A stretch of 10,673 nucleotides of DNA from Microcaldota archaeon (GCA_026396355.1 JAPLWY010000084.1:1-10673); one strand, 5' to 3'; positions 1-7,900 are shown, counted from the stretch's first letter. Numbers and translations: made by a program. The notes: generated from the sequence alone by a model not told the origin.

Positions 1-1938
1 TCGGGCGTGAAGAAGGGGGGAAGGCAGACGCTTCTAGGAGTCACAGGCTCGGGAAAGACATTCACAATAGCCAACCTTATTGCAAAAACCGGCAGGACGG
101 CGCTTGTAATCTCGCACAACAAGACGCTTGCAGCGCAGCTTTATTCCGAATTCAAGCAGTTTTTCCCGAAAAACAAGGTGGGCTACTTTGTTTCCTATTA
201 TGACTATTACCAGCCTGAGAGCTATATTCCGCAGACAGACACCTATATTGAGAAGGATGCGCAGATAAACGAGAAAATAGAGAGGCTGAGGCTGCAGTCC
301 ACTGCTTACCTTCTTTCGCCAGGCCCAGCCGTCATTGTTTCCACTGTTTCCTGCATTTATGGGCTGGGCTCGCCAAAAGAATGGCTGGACATGTCAGTGG
401 ATATCAAGCAAGGCGAGAGAGTGGAGCGCTCGGAACTGCTTTCCTCGCTCATTGCTATTCAGTATGAAAGGAATGAAATGGAGCTTAAGTCGGGAATGTT
501 CCGCGCAAAGGGCAATACAATTGACATTGTGCCAGGCTACCAGCAGGAAATAATCCGGATTGTGCTGGAAGGCGACAAGATTGGGAAAATACTGGTGTGC
601 GAGCCGGTTTCCTGCGCCACTATTGAGGAACTGCCTGAGATTAGGATTTTCCCTGCAAAGCATTACATTGTGCCGCAAAGCACCAAGGAGCGCGCGCTTA
701 AGGCAATCAGGATGGAGCTTGAGGCGCGATTGCCTGAGCTCAAGGACATGGAGGCATACAGGCTCAAGCAGCGCACCAACTATGACTTGGAGCTTATTGA
801 GGAGCTGGGCTATTGCAAGGGAATCGAGAATTATTCAAGGCATTTTGATGGAAGGATGCCGGGACAGCCGCCTTATACTTTGATGGACTTTTTGCCAGAG
901 GATGCAGTCATAATCATTGATGAATCGCACGTGACCTTGCCGCAGCTGCATGGCATGTACCATGGAGACAGGACGCGGAAGAAGAATTTGATAGACTATG
1001 GGTTCAGGCTCCCTTGCGCGTATGACAACCGGCCGCTGAAATTCGAGGAGTTTGAGAAGCGCATGAAAAATGTGGTTTTTGTTTCAGCGACACCTTCAGA
1101 ATATGAGCGCAATTCATCAGCTGCTATTGTGGAGCAGTTGGTGCGACCTACTGGGCTTTTGGATCCCACTGTGTCAATTCGTCCAACTAAAGGGCAGATT
1201 GAGGACTTGATGAAGGAAATACAAGTGCGCGCGGAAAAGGGCGAGAGAACCTTGGTGACCACGCTTACAAAGAGAATGTCAGAGGACTTGACTGATTACC
1301 TTACGCAAAAAGGGGTGCGCGTGCGTTACCTGCACTCTGAAATAGAGACGATTGAGAGGACTGAGATAATCAGGAAGCTTCGCTTGGGAGAGTTTGACTG
1401 CTTAGTGGGAATAAATCTTTTGAGAGAGGGGCTAGACATTCCTGAGGTTTCACTGGTGGCAATACTGGATGCTGACAAGGAAGGGTTCCTGAGGAATGAA
1501 ACCTCGCTTATACAGACCATGGGAAGGGCGGCGAGGAATTCCAACAGCACTGCAATACTTTACTGCGACAAGGAGACAGATTCCATAAAGCGCGCGGTTG
1601 CAGAGACCAGCAGAAGGCGCGCAGTGCAGGTGGAGTTCAACAAGAAGCATGGCATAACGCCTACTACAGTTTACAAGAAGGTGGGCGAAGGCCAGCTTGC
1701 GTTGGGCTGGGATGAGGAGGACATTGGCGCAGGGGAGAAGAAGAGCAAGAAAGAACTTCGCGCACTTTTGATAAATCTTGAGCTGGACATGCAGAAAGCC
1801 GCGGAAGACTTGGACTTTGAGCGCGCCATAGAGCTGCGCGACCAGCTAGCCACGCTTTCAGACAGAAAGGAAGGCACAAAAGGGAAGAAAAAGGGCGGGA
1901 AGACAGAAAAACAGGTAAAAATTCGCAAAACGAAATAG
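1..1938 (+). CDS. uvrB: UvrABC excinuclease subunit B, 5' end cut by window edge
   Basis: UvrB is the helicase-like damage-verification subunit of UvrABC nucleotide excision repair. It is loaded by UvrA and recruits UvrC. The frame is open from base 1. The GTG at base 7 is internal, because the Walker A motif GVTGSGKT lies only about 11 residues after it, whereas in E. coli UvrB it lies near residue 39. About 30 N-terminal residues are therefore outside the window. Counting from base 7, visible motifs are Walker A (11-18), the beta-hairpin region YYDYYQPE that clamps DNA (64-71), DESH motif II (305-308), SATP motif III (360-363), RPTGLLDP (380-387), the GINLLREGLDIPEVSLVAIL helicase motif (468-487), QTMGRAARN motif VI (503-511), and a C-terminal UVR motif (about 588-615) that contacts UvrA/UvrC. 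A lysine-rich tail follows. The stop codon directly abuts the stop of the convergent glycosyltransferase. Lysine is often AAG and isoleucine ATA, as in uvrA. Family identification is essentially certain. Confidence 0.98.
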   Translation, partial: SGVKKGGRQTLLGVTGSGKTFTIANLIAKTGRTALVISHNKTLAAQLYSEFKQFFPKNKVGYFVSYYDYYQPESYIPQTDTYIEKDAQINEKIERLRLQSTAYLLSPGPAVIVSTVSCIYGLGSPKEWLDMSVDIKQGERVERSELLSSLIAIQYERNEMELKSGMFRAKGNTIDIVPGYQQEIIRIVLEGDKIGKILVCEPVSCATIEELPEIRIFPAKHYIVPQSTKERALKAIRMELEARLPELKDMEAYRLKQRTNYDLELIEELGYCKGIENYSRHFDGRMPGQPPYTLMDFLPEDAVIIIDESHVTLPQLHGMYHGDRTRKKNLIDYGFRLPCAYDNRPLKFEEFEKRMKNVVFVSATPSEYERNSSAAIVEQLVRPTGLLDPTVSIRPTKGQIEDLMKEIQVRAEKGERTLVTTLTKRMSEDLTDYLTQKGVRVRYLHSEIETIERTEIIRKLRLGEFDCLVGINLLREGLDIPEVSLVAILDADKEGFLRNETSLIQTMGRAARNSNSTAILYCDKETDSIKRAVAETSRRRAVQVEFNKKHGITPTTVYKKVGEGQLALGWDEEDIGAGEKKSKKELRALLINLELDMQKAAEDLDFERAIELRDQLATLSDRKEGTKGKKKGGKTEKQVKIRKTK

Positions 1939-3078
1939 CTACATCTTTGCTGTCTCTTTGAATGCCTTGTCCATTTTATCCAGGAATATCTTCCAAGTAT
2001 AGTTTTGTTCCACGCGCTTCCTGCCTGCTTTGCCCATCTTCTCGCACTCGCTAGGATGGTCTGCGAGAAAGCGCATCTTTTCTGCCATTTCAACCGGAGA
2101 ATTGACCAAAAAGCCGGTTTTACCGTTAACTATTGACTCGGTCGGGCCGCCTTCATTCGCACTGATGACCGGCTTGGAGGACGCCATTGCCTCAAGCGGC
2201 GCAATCCCCCAGTCTTCATATATTGGCGAGAAGAGCATTGCGGAACAGTTCGAGTAAAGTTGAAGGAGTTTTGACTTGGAAACATTGGTCATTAGTTCTA
2301 CAGCGGACCCTTTTGATTGTCGCTTAAGCTCAGCTAGATATAGCGAATTTCTTTCAGTTGGAACCAAGTGCCCGGCAATTACAAGCTTCCAGCCTTTCAA
2401 CCCTGCTTTGATGAATGCGTTTATTGCGTATTCCATCCTTTTTTCAGGAACATACCTGGAAGGGTAACAGAATATTTTTTTGTAGTCCGAGCAAGCGAAA
2501 TCCTCTGGATCGACTCCAGGATGGATAACGGTAGAATCCCTGCAAAGGTTTTTCTTTATAGATGAACGGGTAAATTCTGAATTTGTGCATATTTTTTCGA
2601 TCTTTGGGACGACCCTGCTTTCCGTTGCCTTGTATAAATCGATTGCCGTTTTCATCAGCATCCGCCCTCTAAAACCGCGTTCAGCCATAAATTCACTTTC
2701 CCAGCCATAGGCAGGCCGGCAAGGGCAATGGCAATACCAGCATACGCGCGGATTCCTGTTCCTAATCCATTCGCTGGGCATAAGGTGCGGGTTCAGAACG
2801 TCGTAGTCGTCGGTTATTTTCGTGCGCAAAAACCGCAAACCCGCCAAACCAAGCGCACTGAATCGCTTATCCTTATCGATATTGGAAAACAGAGAGGCGG
2901 GCAGATCGAGATGGCTGCTTTTCAGCACTCTAACGTCAAATTCCTTGAACTCGGAGTACGTCATATTCTTTTCATATTGTGAGAGATAAATTATCGGATT
3001 GAATTTTTGGGCTATTTTAAGGATGACTTGCTCCGCCCCGCCTCTTTCAAGATATGGCTGGAATAGGATAACGTCCAT
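1939..3078 (-). CDS. GT4-like (GT-B fold) glycosyltransferase
   Basis: Predicted 379-residue retaining glycosyltransferase of the group 1/GT4 type, probably transferring a sugar from a nucleotide-sugar donor in the cytoplasm during glycan or lipopolysaccharide-like assembly. The N-terminus has the glycine-rich GGAE loop (13-16) typical of GT4 acceptor domains. The C-terminal donor domain shows SRYVPEKR (207-214, the usual R/K donor-phosphate pair), a hydrophobic strand KLVIAGH (231-237), and the E-x7-E signature E288/E296 within YEDWGIAPLEAMASSKPVI, followed by EGGPTESI (309-316). Length is normal for the family. No signal peptide or clear membrane segment is visible. The ATG at 3076-3078 gives a canonical GT4 N-terminus. 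It lies 4 bases after the stop of a possible 54-codon gene, which suggests translational coupling, with a weak AAGGT upstream. Donor and acceptor cannot be inferred from the sequence. Confidence 0.93.
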   Translation of the reverse strand: MDVILFQPYLERGGAEQVILKIAQKFNPIIYLSQYEKNMTYSEFKEFDVRVLKSSHLDLPASLFSNIDKDKRFSALGLAGLRFLRTKITDDYDVLNPHLMPSEWIRNRNPRVCWYCHCPCRPAYGWESEFMAERGFRGRMLMKTAIDLYKATESRVVPKIEKICTNSEFTRSSIKKNLCRDSTVIHPGVDPEDFACSDYKKIFCYPSRYVPEKRMEYAINAFIKAGLKGWKLVIAGHLVPTERNSLYLAELKRQSKGSAVELMTNVSKSKLLQLYSNCSAMLFSPIYEDWGIAPLEAMASSKPVISANEGGPTESIVNGKTGFLVNSPVEMAEKMRFLADHPSECEKMGKAGRKRVEQNYTWKIFLDKMDKAFKETAKM

Positions 3079-3082
3079 GCGA

Positions 3083-3247
3083 CTACCTTTTTTCCATTCC
3101 TGTTGCAGCGAGATATCTGGCTGCGCGCTGGACTGCCGGGGCTGTTTTTTTGCTTAGCGATGGATTTGATTCTGGCACTTCGCTTATTTTTAGCCTCATC
3201 GGCAGTTTTGCAATTTCGAGCCCAACAGCGAGGACTATGCCTTTCAT
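3083..3247 (-). CDS. possible 54-residue protein upstream of the GT4 gene
   Basis: An uninterrupted 54-codon frame starts at ATG 3245-3247 and ends with TAG at 3083-3085, four bases before the glycosyltransferase start. I do not recognise the product. It begins MKGIVLAVGLEIAKLP and ends in the basic stretch RAARYLAATGMEKR. An in-frame TAA lies five codons upstream, so the frame cannot extend further. Support comes from a TATA-like box centred about 27 bases upstream of the ATG, the leaderless spacing also seen at two other genes here, and from operon-like spacing to the next gene. It could instead be the untranslated leader of the glycosyltransferase mRNA, or a decayed remnant of a longer gene. 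It contains no cysteines or clear membrane helix. Confidence 0.45.
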   Translation of the reverse strand: MKGIVLAVGLEIAKLPMRLKISEVPESNPSLSKKTAPAVQRAARYLAATGMEKR

Positions 3248-3458
3248 GAATGGAAAATGAGATTAAAGGATTAAATAGATAGGGGCTTGCTGGAGTTTGA
3301 ATTGAACCGCCTGCGCGACCTATGCTAATGTTCGCCCACTTTTACCAGTACACTGGCCGCAGATCGTTTATGGACGAAAAAGAGTTTGCCACTTAGCCTC
3401 GAGTCGAAGTCAATGTTAGCAAAGCCAGACGCGCCAATTTCAGCCGAGGACTACATAA
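3248..3458. other. intergenic gap between the two glycosyltransferase genes
   Basis: These 211 bases separate the GT2 stop from the possible small ORF. Besides the TATA-like box, the minus strand has a 41-codon open stretch (3325-3450) without an ATG start, which could be a remnant of a decayed gene or chance. An A5 tract at 3377-3381 reads as T5 on the minus strand and could help terminate the GT2 transcript. The stretch around 3290-3372 looks superficially tRNA-like but does not fold as one. I see nothing else supportable. Confidence 0.4.
3271..3278 (-). promoter_or_regulatory. TATA-like box for the small ORF / GT4 unit
   Basis: The minus strand reads CTATTTAA, centred about 27 bases before ATG 3247. 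This is the spacing expected of an archaeal TATA box when transcription starts at or next to the start codon. It would drive the 54-codon ORF and the GT4 gene as one unit. No purine-rich BRE is obvious beside it. Confidence 0.5.
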
Positions 3459-4610
3459 TTACCATTCAAAAGCTTTCAACTGCTTTACTGTCAATCCAGA
3501 GTAATCACCCGTCAGCACTTTTTTGGACAGCGTTTCCGCCAATAAAATATACGCTTTCATTTTTGGGTCCTGTGACCGTGACGGGGAGATTTTTATTCCT
3601 TTAAAAACCGTGAGGGCAAGCATGAATAATGCCAAAAGCAGCCTTTTTGCAAGAAAATTCCCGCGGGCAGCGTCAAAAAACCAGATTTGCAGTTTCTGAA
3701 ATGAATCGTGATTAATGCGGCTGACGAGAAGCGACATGTCTCGACAGAGAAGATACTTCTCTTCAAGCGCCGGCACATTGATAACTGCAATCGTACGGAC
3801 AAATTTTCCGCGAATGGTGTCATACCCGTATTTCTGCCTGAACCACGGGTAATCAGCGTATATGTGCACCTGCCAGAGCATATGGTTCAGGAAATGGTAT
3901 AGGAAAATGTCAAAGTCAACATCGTTGCCATCATGCATGGGAATTACCCTGCAGACAGGGTCGATGCAAAAGCGTGTGCTTGCCGAGAGAGCTTCAAGAA
4001 AAATATACGTGTGCATGAAATCAAAGAGATAGACTGGATTGCCCTTTTTCTTGATGACTAGCGGGGGGCGGATCAGGACCGAATTCGCAATTTTTCGGAC
4101 CAGAGGCCGGGATACGCACACTACGTCCATGAAAAAAACATTCAGGGGGTATTTTTGGAATTCATCCAATCGAAAGATTTGCATCTTTGAAAAATCGAAG
4201 TTTCCGCCGCGTTTGCTGTTTTTTGAACCACAGTTGACATAAATGACCGAAATGCCGTTTCGTTTCGCCATTTCAAGATTCTCAATCAATCCTCCGAGTG
4301 CATTTTCAGCCAGAACATCATCATCGCCAAAGAACCATATGTAATCTCCTCGTGCAAGCTGAGCCACTTTCACTATGTTGGCATCGAACCCGATATTACG
4401 GTTGTTCCGGCAATAGATTATCGGCAGCTTGTTTTTCCATCTCTTCACTGTGGAACGGGTATCGTCAACGGAGCAGTTATCAGATATGCAGATTTCAAAA
4501 CTGCCAACCAACCCCGCGGATGCCTTGCTTATGCTTGCCAATAGCCTATCCAGATATTTTGCACGGTTGAAAGTTGGAATGCATATCGACAGAGTTTTTC
4601 TAAGGGGCAT
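3459..4610 (-). CDS. GT2-like (GT-A fold) glycosyltransferase
   Basis: Predicted inverting glycosyltransferase of the GT2/abequosyltransferase-like kind, 383 residues from ATG 4608-4610. Visible GT-A elements are the first strand and nucleotide-binding turn SICIPTFNR (8-16), EICISDNCSVDDT (39-51), NIGFDANIVKVAQLARGDYI (72-91), and the acidic metal/nucleotide-binding run FGDDDVL (94-100), equivalent to DxD. A hydrophobic segment (about 324-337, LLLALFMLALTVFK) near the C-terminus could attach it to the membrane. The open frame continues upstream to an ATG at 4718, but those 36 residues are basic and unlike the family. A TATA-like box lies about 25 bases before 4610, so I choose the shorter start. 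It probably works with the neighbouring GT4 enzyme in surface-glycan assembly. The sugar is unknown. Confidence 0.9.
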   Translation of the reverse strand: MPLRKTLSICIPTFNRAKYLDRLLASISKASAGLVGSFEICISDNCSVDDTRSTVKRWKNKLPIIYCRNNRNIGFDANIVKVAQLARGDYIWFFGDDDVLAENALGGLIENLEMAKRNGISVIYVNCGSKNSKRGGNFDFSKMQIFRLDEFQKYPLNVFFMDVVCVSRPLVRKIANSVLIRPPLVIKKKGNPVYLFDFMHTYIFLEALSASTRFCIDPVCRVIPMHDGNDVDFDIFLYHFLNHMLWQVHIYADYPWFRQKYGYDTIRGKFVRTIAVINVPALEEKYLLCRDMSLLVSRINHDSFQKLQIWFFDAARGNFLAKRLLLALFMLALTVFKGIKISPSRSQDPKMKAYILLAETLSKKVLTGDYSGLTVKQLKAFEW

Positions 4611-4630
4611 AAATTGATATCTGTGTGAGG

Positions 4631-4638
4631 GTTTAAAT
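4631..4638 (-). promoter_or_regulatory. TATA-like box for the GT2 gene
   Basis: The minus strand reads ATTTAAAC, centred about 25 bases before ATG 4610. The spacing fits leaderless archaeal transcription and supports 4610 rather than 4718 as the start. No Shine-Dalgarno motif precedes that ATG. Confidence 0.6.
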
Positions 4639-4648
4639 TGCCCACCTT

Positions 4649-4674
4649 GGCAGTGATGGCGCCGCCTCATTGCC
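4649..4674. repeat. short inverted repeat behind the GT2 promoter
   Basis: GGCAGTGA (4649-4656) faces TCATTGCC (4667-4674), giving an 8-bp stem with one G-T pair around a 10-base GC-rich loop. It lies just upstream of the GT2 TATA-like box on the minus strand. It could be a binding site for a dimeric regulator, or chance. Confidence 0.4.
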
Positions 4675-4839
4675 CCTTTAAGCGTGAGCCGGATAGCGCC
4701 AAATGCTTGATAACGCACAGTGAATAGACTGCCTTTTGATTGTCAGCCTTTCAGTAAAGAAAGCCAGTTCAAACCTTCCCAATTTTGAGACATCGCCGTT
4801 ATTGCTTTAGAAAGTTAGGGGTGCCCCCCATCGGACAAC

Positions 4840-4890
4840 GCCGGGTGGGTTCTAGTGGCTGCACCACATATTTGCCCCAAACCCACCGGC
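4840..4890. repeat. imperfect stem-loop upstream of uvrA
   Basis: GCCGGGTGGGTT (4840-4851) pairs with AACCCACCGGC (4880-4890) over 11 base pairs with a single bulged G (4845). The 28-base loop contains a second small hairpin, GTGG (4855-4858) with CCAC (4864-4867). It ends 34 bases before the uvrA start. It could be a structured 5' leader of uvrA, a small RNA, a DNA operator/cruciform, or the edge of a mobile or repeated element. Its function cannot be told from one copy. Confidence 0.5.
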
Positions 4891-4924
4891 ATTTCAGTGT
4901 AGGCTGGCATTTAAAGCTTCTTTA

Positions 4925-7867
4925 ATGCAAGACAAGATAGTAATCAAGGGTGCCAGAGAGCACAACCTCAAGGACATTAGCCTTGAGATTCCGCGCAATT
5001 CGCTTACAGTCATCACCGGCCTTTCTGGCTCGGGAAAGAGCACGCTCGCGTTTGACACAATATACGCAGAGGGGCAGAGAAGGTATGTTGAGTCGCTTTC
5101 AGCTTACGCGCGCCAGTTCATTGGAGTGATGAACAAGCCTGATGTTGACTCGATTGAGGGGCTGTCGCCCGCGATTTCAATCGAGCAGAAGACCACGTCC
5201 AGGAACCCGCGCTCCACTGTCGGGACAGTCACTGAGATTTACGATTATTTGCGGCTGCTTTATGCCAGGATAGGCGTGCCACACTGCCCGAAATGCAAGA
5301 ACAAGATATCTGTGCAGACCACTGAGCAGATTGCGAACGCCGTGCTTGCGCACACTGATGCTGACTTTGCCGCGAGCTTGAGAGAGGGCGGGGAGAGAAC
5401 GAAAATTCCCGATGCCTCTTGGAAGAATATTGAGGTGAAAGACAAGCGAGGGGAGGGCAAGCAGGAGAAAGAGGGGCAGAAGGCAAAGGATGTGCAAGTG
5501 CTCTCGCCAATAATCAGGGGAAAGAAGGGCACTTATGAGAAACTTTTCGATGAATTGCGGCGCAAGGGATATTCCAGCGTGCGCCTGAACGGGGCAATGC
5601 TGGAGCTGGACAGGGAAATGCCCAAGCTGGACAAGAACAAGCGCCACACAATTGAAGTGATTGTGGACAAGTTCACTGCTTCAAATCAGAACAGGCAGAG
5701 ATTGCTGGAAGCGATAAAGGCAGGGATTAGGGAAAGCGGGGATGGATTGGTCATAGTTGCAATAGGCAAGGAGCGCGAGCTTCTCTTTTCGCAGAAAAAC
5801 TCCTGCCCTGACTGCGGAATTTCAGTGGGTGAATTGCAGCCAAGGATGTTCTCTTTCAACTCGCCTTATGGAATGTGCAGCGACTGCAGCGGAATGGGAG
5901 TGCAGCTTATTTTCGACGTTGATTTGGTGGTGCCGGACAAGACAAGGACGCTTCGCGAAGGCGCAATACTGCCCTGGAGAAACACCATGATGGGCGGGTA
6001 TTATTCCCAATTATTGAGCGGAGTGGCAAAAAAATACGGCTTTTCAATGGACACGCAGTGGAACGTGCTGTCAAAGGAGGCGAAAAGCGCAATACTGAAC
6101 GGGACTGGGGAGAAGATAGCCTACAGGATAGAGTCAAGGAGCGGGGAATCCGCTTATGAGGGGAATTCAAAGTTCGAGGGAGTGCTCAACAATTTGAAAA
6201 GGCTGCACGGGCAGACTGCCTCTGAATACCGCAGGGTGGAATTGGAAAAGTATATGCGCGAGCTCACCTGCCCTTCCTGCAAGGGAAAGAGGCTCAAGCC
6301 TGAAGTGCTTGCAGTCAAGGTGAATGGCAAGGACATAACAGAATCCACTGAGCTTTCGATTGAGAGCTCATACGGGTTTTTCAATTCGCTCAAGCTTACC
6401 AAAACCGAGGAAACAATTGCCAAGCCTGTGCTGCGCGAAATACTTTCCAGGCTGGACTTTTTGATGAACGTGGGAGTGGGCTATCTTTCGCTTGCGCGCG
6501 TTACAGGCACGCTTTCTGGCGGCGAGGCGCAAAGAATTAGGCTTGCCACCCAGATAGGAGCAAATCTCATGGGCGTGCTGTATGTCCTGGATGAGCCGTC
6601 AATTGGATTGCATCAAAGAGATAACGCGAAACTGATTGCCACGCTAAAAACACTGCGCGACATGGGCAACACACTTATTGTGGTGGAGCATGACGAGGAA
6701 ACAATGCGCTCGTCTGACTTCATGGTGGATTTGGGGCCTGGCGCAGGAGTGCATGGAGGAAGGATAATTGCGATTGGCACTCCTGAGGAAATTGAGAACA
6801 GCAAGGAGTCCCTGACTGGCGCCTATCTTCGCCGCGAGCTCAGGATACCTGTGCCGGGGATAAGGAGAAATGCGCAAAACTGGCTTTCAATTATTGGGGC
6901 AAGGGAAAACAACCTCAAGAACATTACAGTTAAGTTCCCGCTTGGCTGCATCACCTGCATCACTGGCGTTTCAGGCTCTGGAAAATCCACGTTGATAAAT
7001 GAGATACTGCACAAGGCATTGATGAAATACTTCCACAACTCGAAAGACGCGCCTGGGAAATTCGACAGGCTGGAGGGCGCGGGGAAGCTTCGGGAAGTGG
7101 TTGCAATAGACCAGGCGCCGATTGGAAGGACGCCGCGCTCCAACCCTGCAACCTATATTGGAGCATTCACGCCCATACGCGAACTGTTTGCCGGTGTGCC
7201 TGAGGCGCGTGCGCGCGGCTATGAGCCTGGGCAGTTTTCCTTCAATGTGCAGAAAGGCAGGTGCCAGGCATGCGAGGGGGACGGGGTGAAGAGGATTGGC
7301 ATGCAGTTCATTGCGGATGTCTATGTGACTTGCGAGGAGTGCGATGGCAAGCGCTATGATGCCGAAACTCTGCAGATAAGGTTCAAGGGTAAGAACATAC
7401 ATGACGTGCTTTCAATGAGCGTGGAGGAGGCGCTCCGCTTTTTCCAGAATATCCCGGCAGTGAAGAACAAATTGGAAACGATGAGCGATGTTGGGCTGGG
7501 CTATATTTCAATCGGGCAGCCCGCCACCACGCTGTCAGGAGGAGAGGCGCAGAGGATAAAGCTGGCTGCCGAGCTTTCGCGCAGGGACACTGGCAGCACG
7601 CTCTACATACTGGATGAGCCCACAACAGGCTTGCACTTTGCAGATGTTTCAAAACTGCTCTCTGTTCTGCAGAGATTGGTGGACAGGGGAAACACTGTGC
7701 TGGTGATTGAGCACAATTTGGATGTCATCAAGACTTCGGACTGGATAGTTGACCTGGGGCCTGAGGGAGGAGAGGATGGCGGGGAAGTGATTGCCACCGG
7801 AACGCCAGAAGACCTCGCGAAGAACAAGAACAGCTATACAGGGGAGTATTTGAAAAAAGTCCTGTAG
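4925..7867 (+). CDS. uvrA: UvrABC excinuclease subunit A, DNA-damage sensor ATPase
   Basis: Full-length UvrA (980 residues), the ABC-type dimeric ATPase that scans DNA for lesions and loads UvrB. The start is fixed by the conserved N-terminus DKIVIKGAREHNLKDI. Elements in order are Walker A GLSGSGKST (32-40), QRRYVESLSAYARQF (51-65), CPKC (121-124), zinc cysteines C294/C297/C318/C321, ABC signature LSGGEAQRIRL (530-540) with Walker B LYVLDEPSIGLH (552-563), second Walker A GVSGSGKST (681-689), second zinc module C780/C783/C803/C806, second signature LSGGEAQRIKL (870-880) and Walker B LYILDEPTTGLH (893-904). An insertion rich in K and E at about residues 144-188 lies between QTTEQIANAVLAH and VLSPIIRGKKG, where bacterial proteins usually have only a short link. 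This falls in the UvrB-binding domain. No strong Shine-Dalgarno motif precedes the ATG. It is separated from uvrB by the oppositely oriented glycosyltransferase block. Confidence 0.99.
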   Translation: MQDKIVIKGAREHNLKDISLEIPRNSLTVITGLSGSGKSTLAFDTIYAEGQRRYVESLSAYARQFIGVMNKPDVDSIEGLSPAISIEQKTTSRNPRSTVGTVTEIYDYLRLLYARIGVPHCPKCKNKISVQTTEQIANAVLAHTDADFAASLREGGERTKIPDASWKNIEVKDKRGEGKQEKEGQKAKDVQVLSPIIRGKKGTYEKLFDELRRKGYSSVRLNGAMLELDREMPKLDKNKRHTIEVIVDKFTASNQNRQRLLEAIKAGIRESGDGLVIVAIGKERELLFSQKNSCPDCGISVGELQPRMFSFNSPYGMCSDCSGMGVQLIFDVDLVVPDKTRTLREGAILPWRNTMMGGYYSQLLSGVAKKYGFSMDTQWNVLSKEAKSAILNGTGEKIAYRIESRSGESAYEGNSKFEGVLNNLKRLHGQTASEYRRVELEKYMRELTCPSCKGKRLKPEVLAVKVNGKDITESTELSIESSYGFFNSLKLTKTEETIAKPVLREILSRLDFLMNVGVGYLSLARVTGTLSGGEAQRIRLATQIGANLMGVLYVLDEPSIGLHQRDNAKLIATLKTLRDMGNTLIVVEHDEETMRSSDFMVDLGPGAGVHGGRIIAIGTPEEIENSKESLTGAYLRRELRIPVPGIRRNAQNWLSIIGARENNLKNITVKFPLGCITCITGVSGSGKSTLINEILHKALMKYFHNSKDAPGKFDRLEGAGKLREVVAIDQAPIGRTPRSNPATYIGAFTPIRELFAGVPEARARGYEPGQFSFNVQKGRCQACEGDGVKRIGMQFIADVYVTCEECDGKRYDAETLQIRFKGKNIHDVLSMSVEEALRFFQNIPAVKNKLETMSDVGLGYISIGQPATTLSGGEAQRIKLAAELSRRDTGSTLYILDEPTTGLHFADVSKLLSVLQRLVDRGNTVLVIEHNLDVIKTSDWIVDLGPEGGEDGGEVIATGTPEDLAKNKNSYTGEYLKKVL

Positions 7868-7900
7868 GGAGAAGGTGCTCTAGCGTTCTATGTTATTGAA

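Larger units (their letters stand above)
4611..4924. other. divergent intergenic region between GT2 gene and uvrA
   Basis: This 314-base region holds the GT2 promoter (TATA-like 4631-4638), a hairpin-forming inverted repeat at 4649-4674, a GC-rich tract GGGGTGCCCCCC at 4818-4829, a larger imperfect stem-loop at 4840-4890, and the sequence upstream of uvrA. An AT-rich ATTTAAAG at 4909-4916 is only about 12 bases from the uvrA ATG, too close to act as its TATA box in the usual archaeal geometry. A weaker ACATATTTG near 4866-4874 would leave a leader of about 30 bases. A 25-codon minus-strand frame (4815-4892) spans the larger hairpin. I see no tRNA or other recognisable RNA. Confidence 0.6.

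Noticed and set aside
3288..3372. tRNA-like sequence on the minus strand (GGTTCAATTC near a T-loop position, CCAGCA-like end)
   Set aside because: Neither the T stem nor the acceptor stem can pair, and the anticodon arm is irregular. At best a decayed remnant; more likely chance.
3386..3604. 72-codon plus-strand frame at the 3' end of the GT2 gene
   Set aside because: It overlaps the GT2 coding end in antisense, has no promoter or ribosome site, and its sequence resembles no family I know.
4611..4718. Upstream extension of the GT2 gene to ATG 4718
   Set aside because: The 36 extra residues are basic and unlike the family N-terminus, and the TATA-like box at 4631-4638 lies inside the extension at leaderless distance from 4610.
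4909..4916. ATTTAAAG as the uvrA TATA box
   Set aside because: It is only about 12 bases before the ATG, so transcription would start inside the coding region, and the conserved N-terminus rules out a later start.
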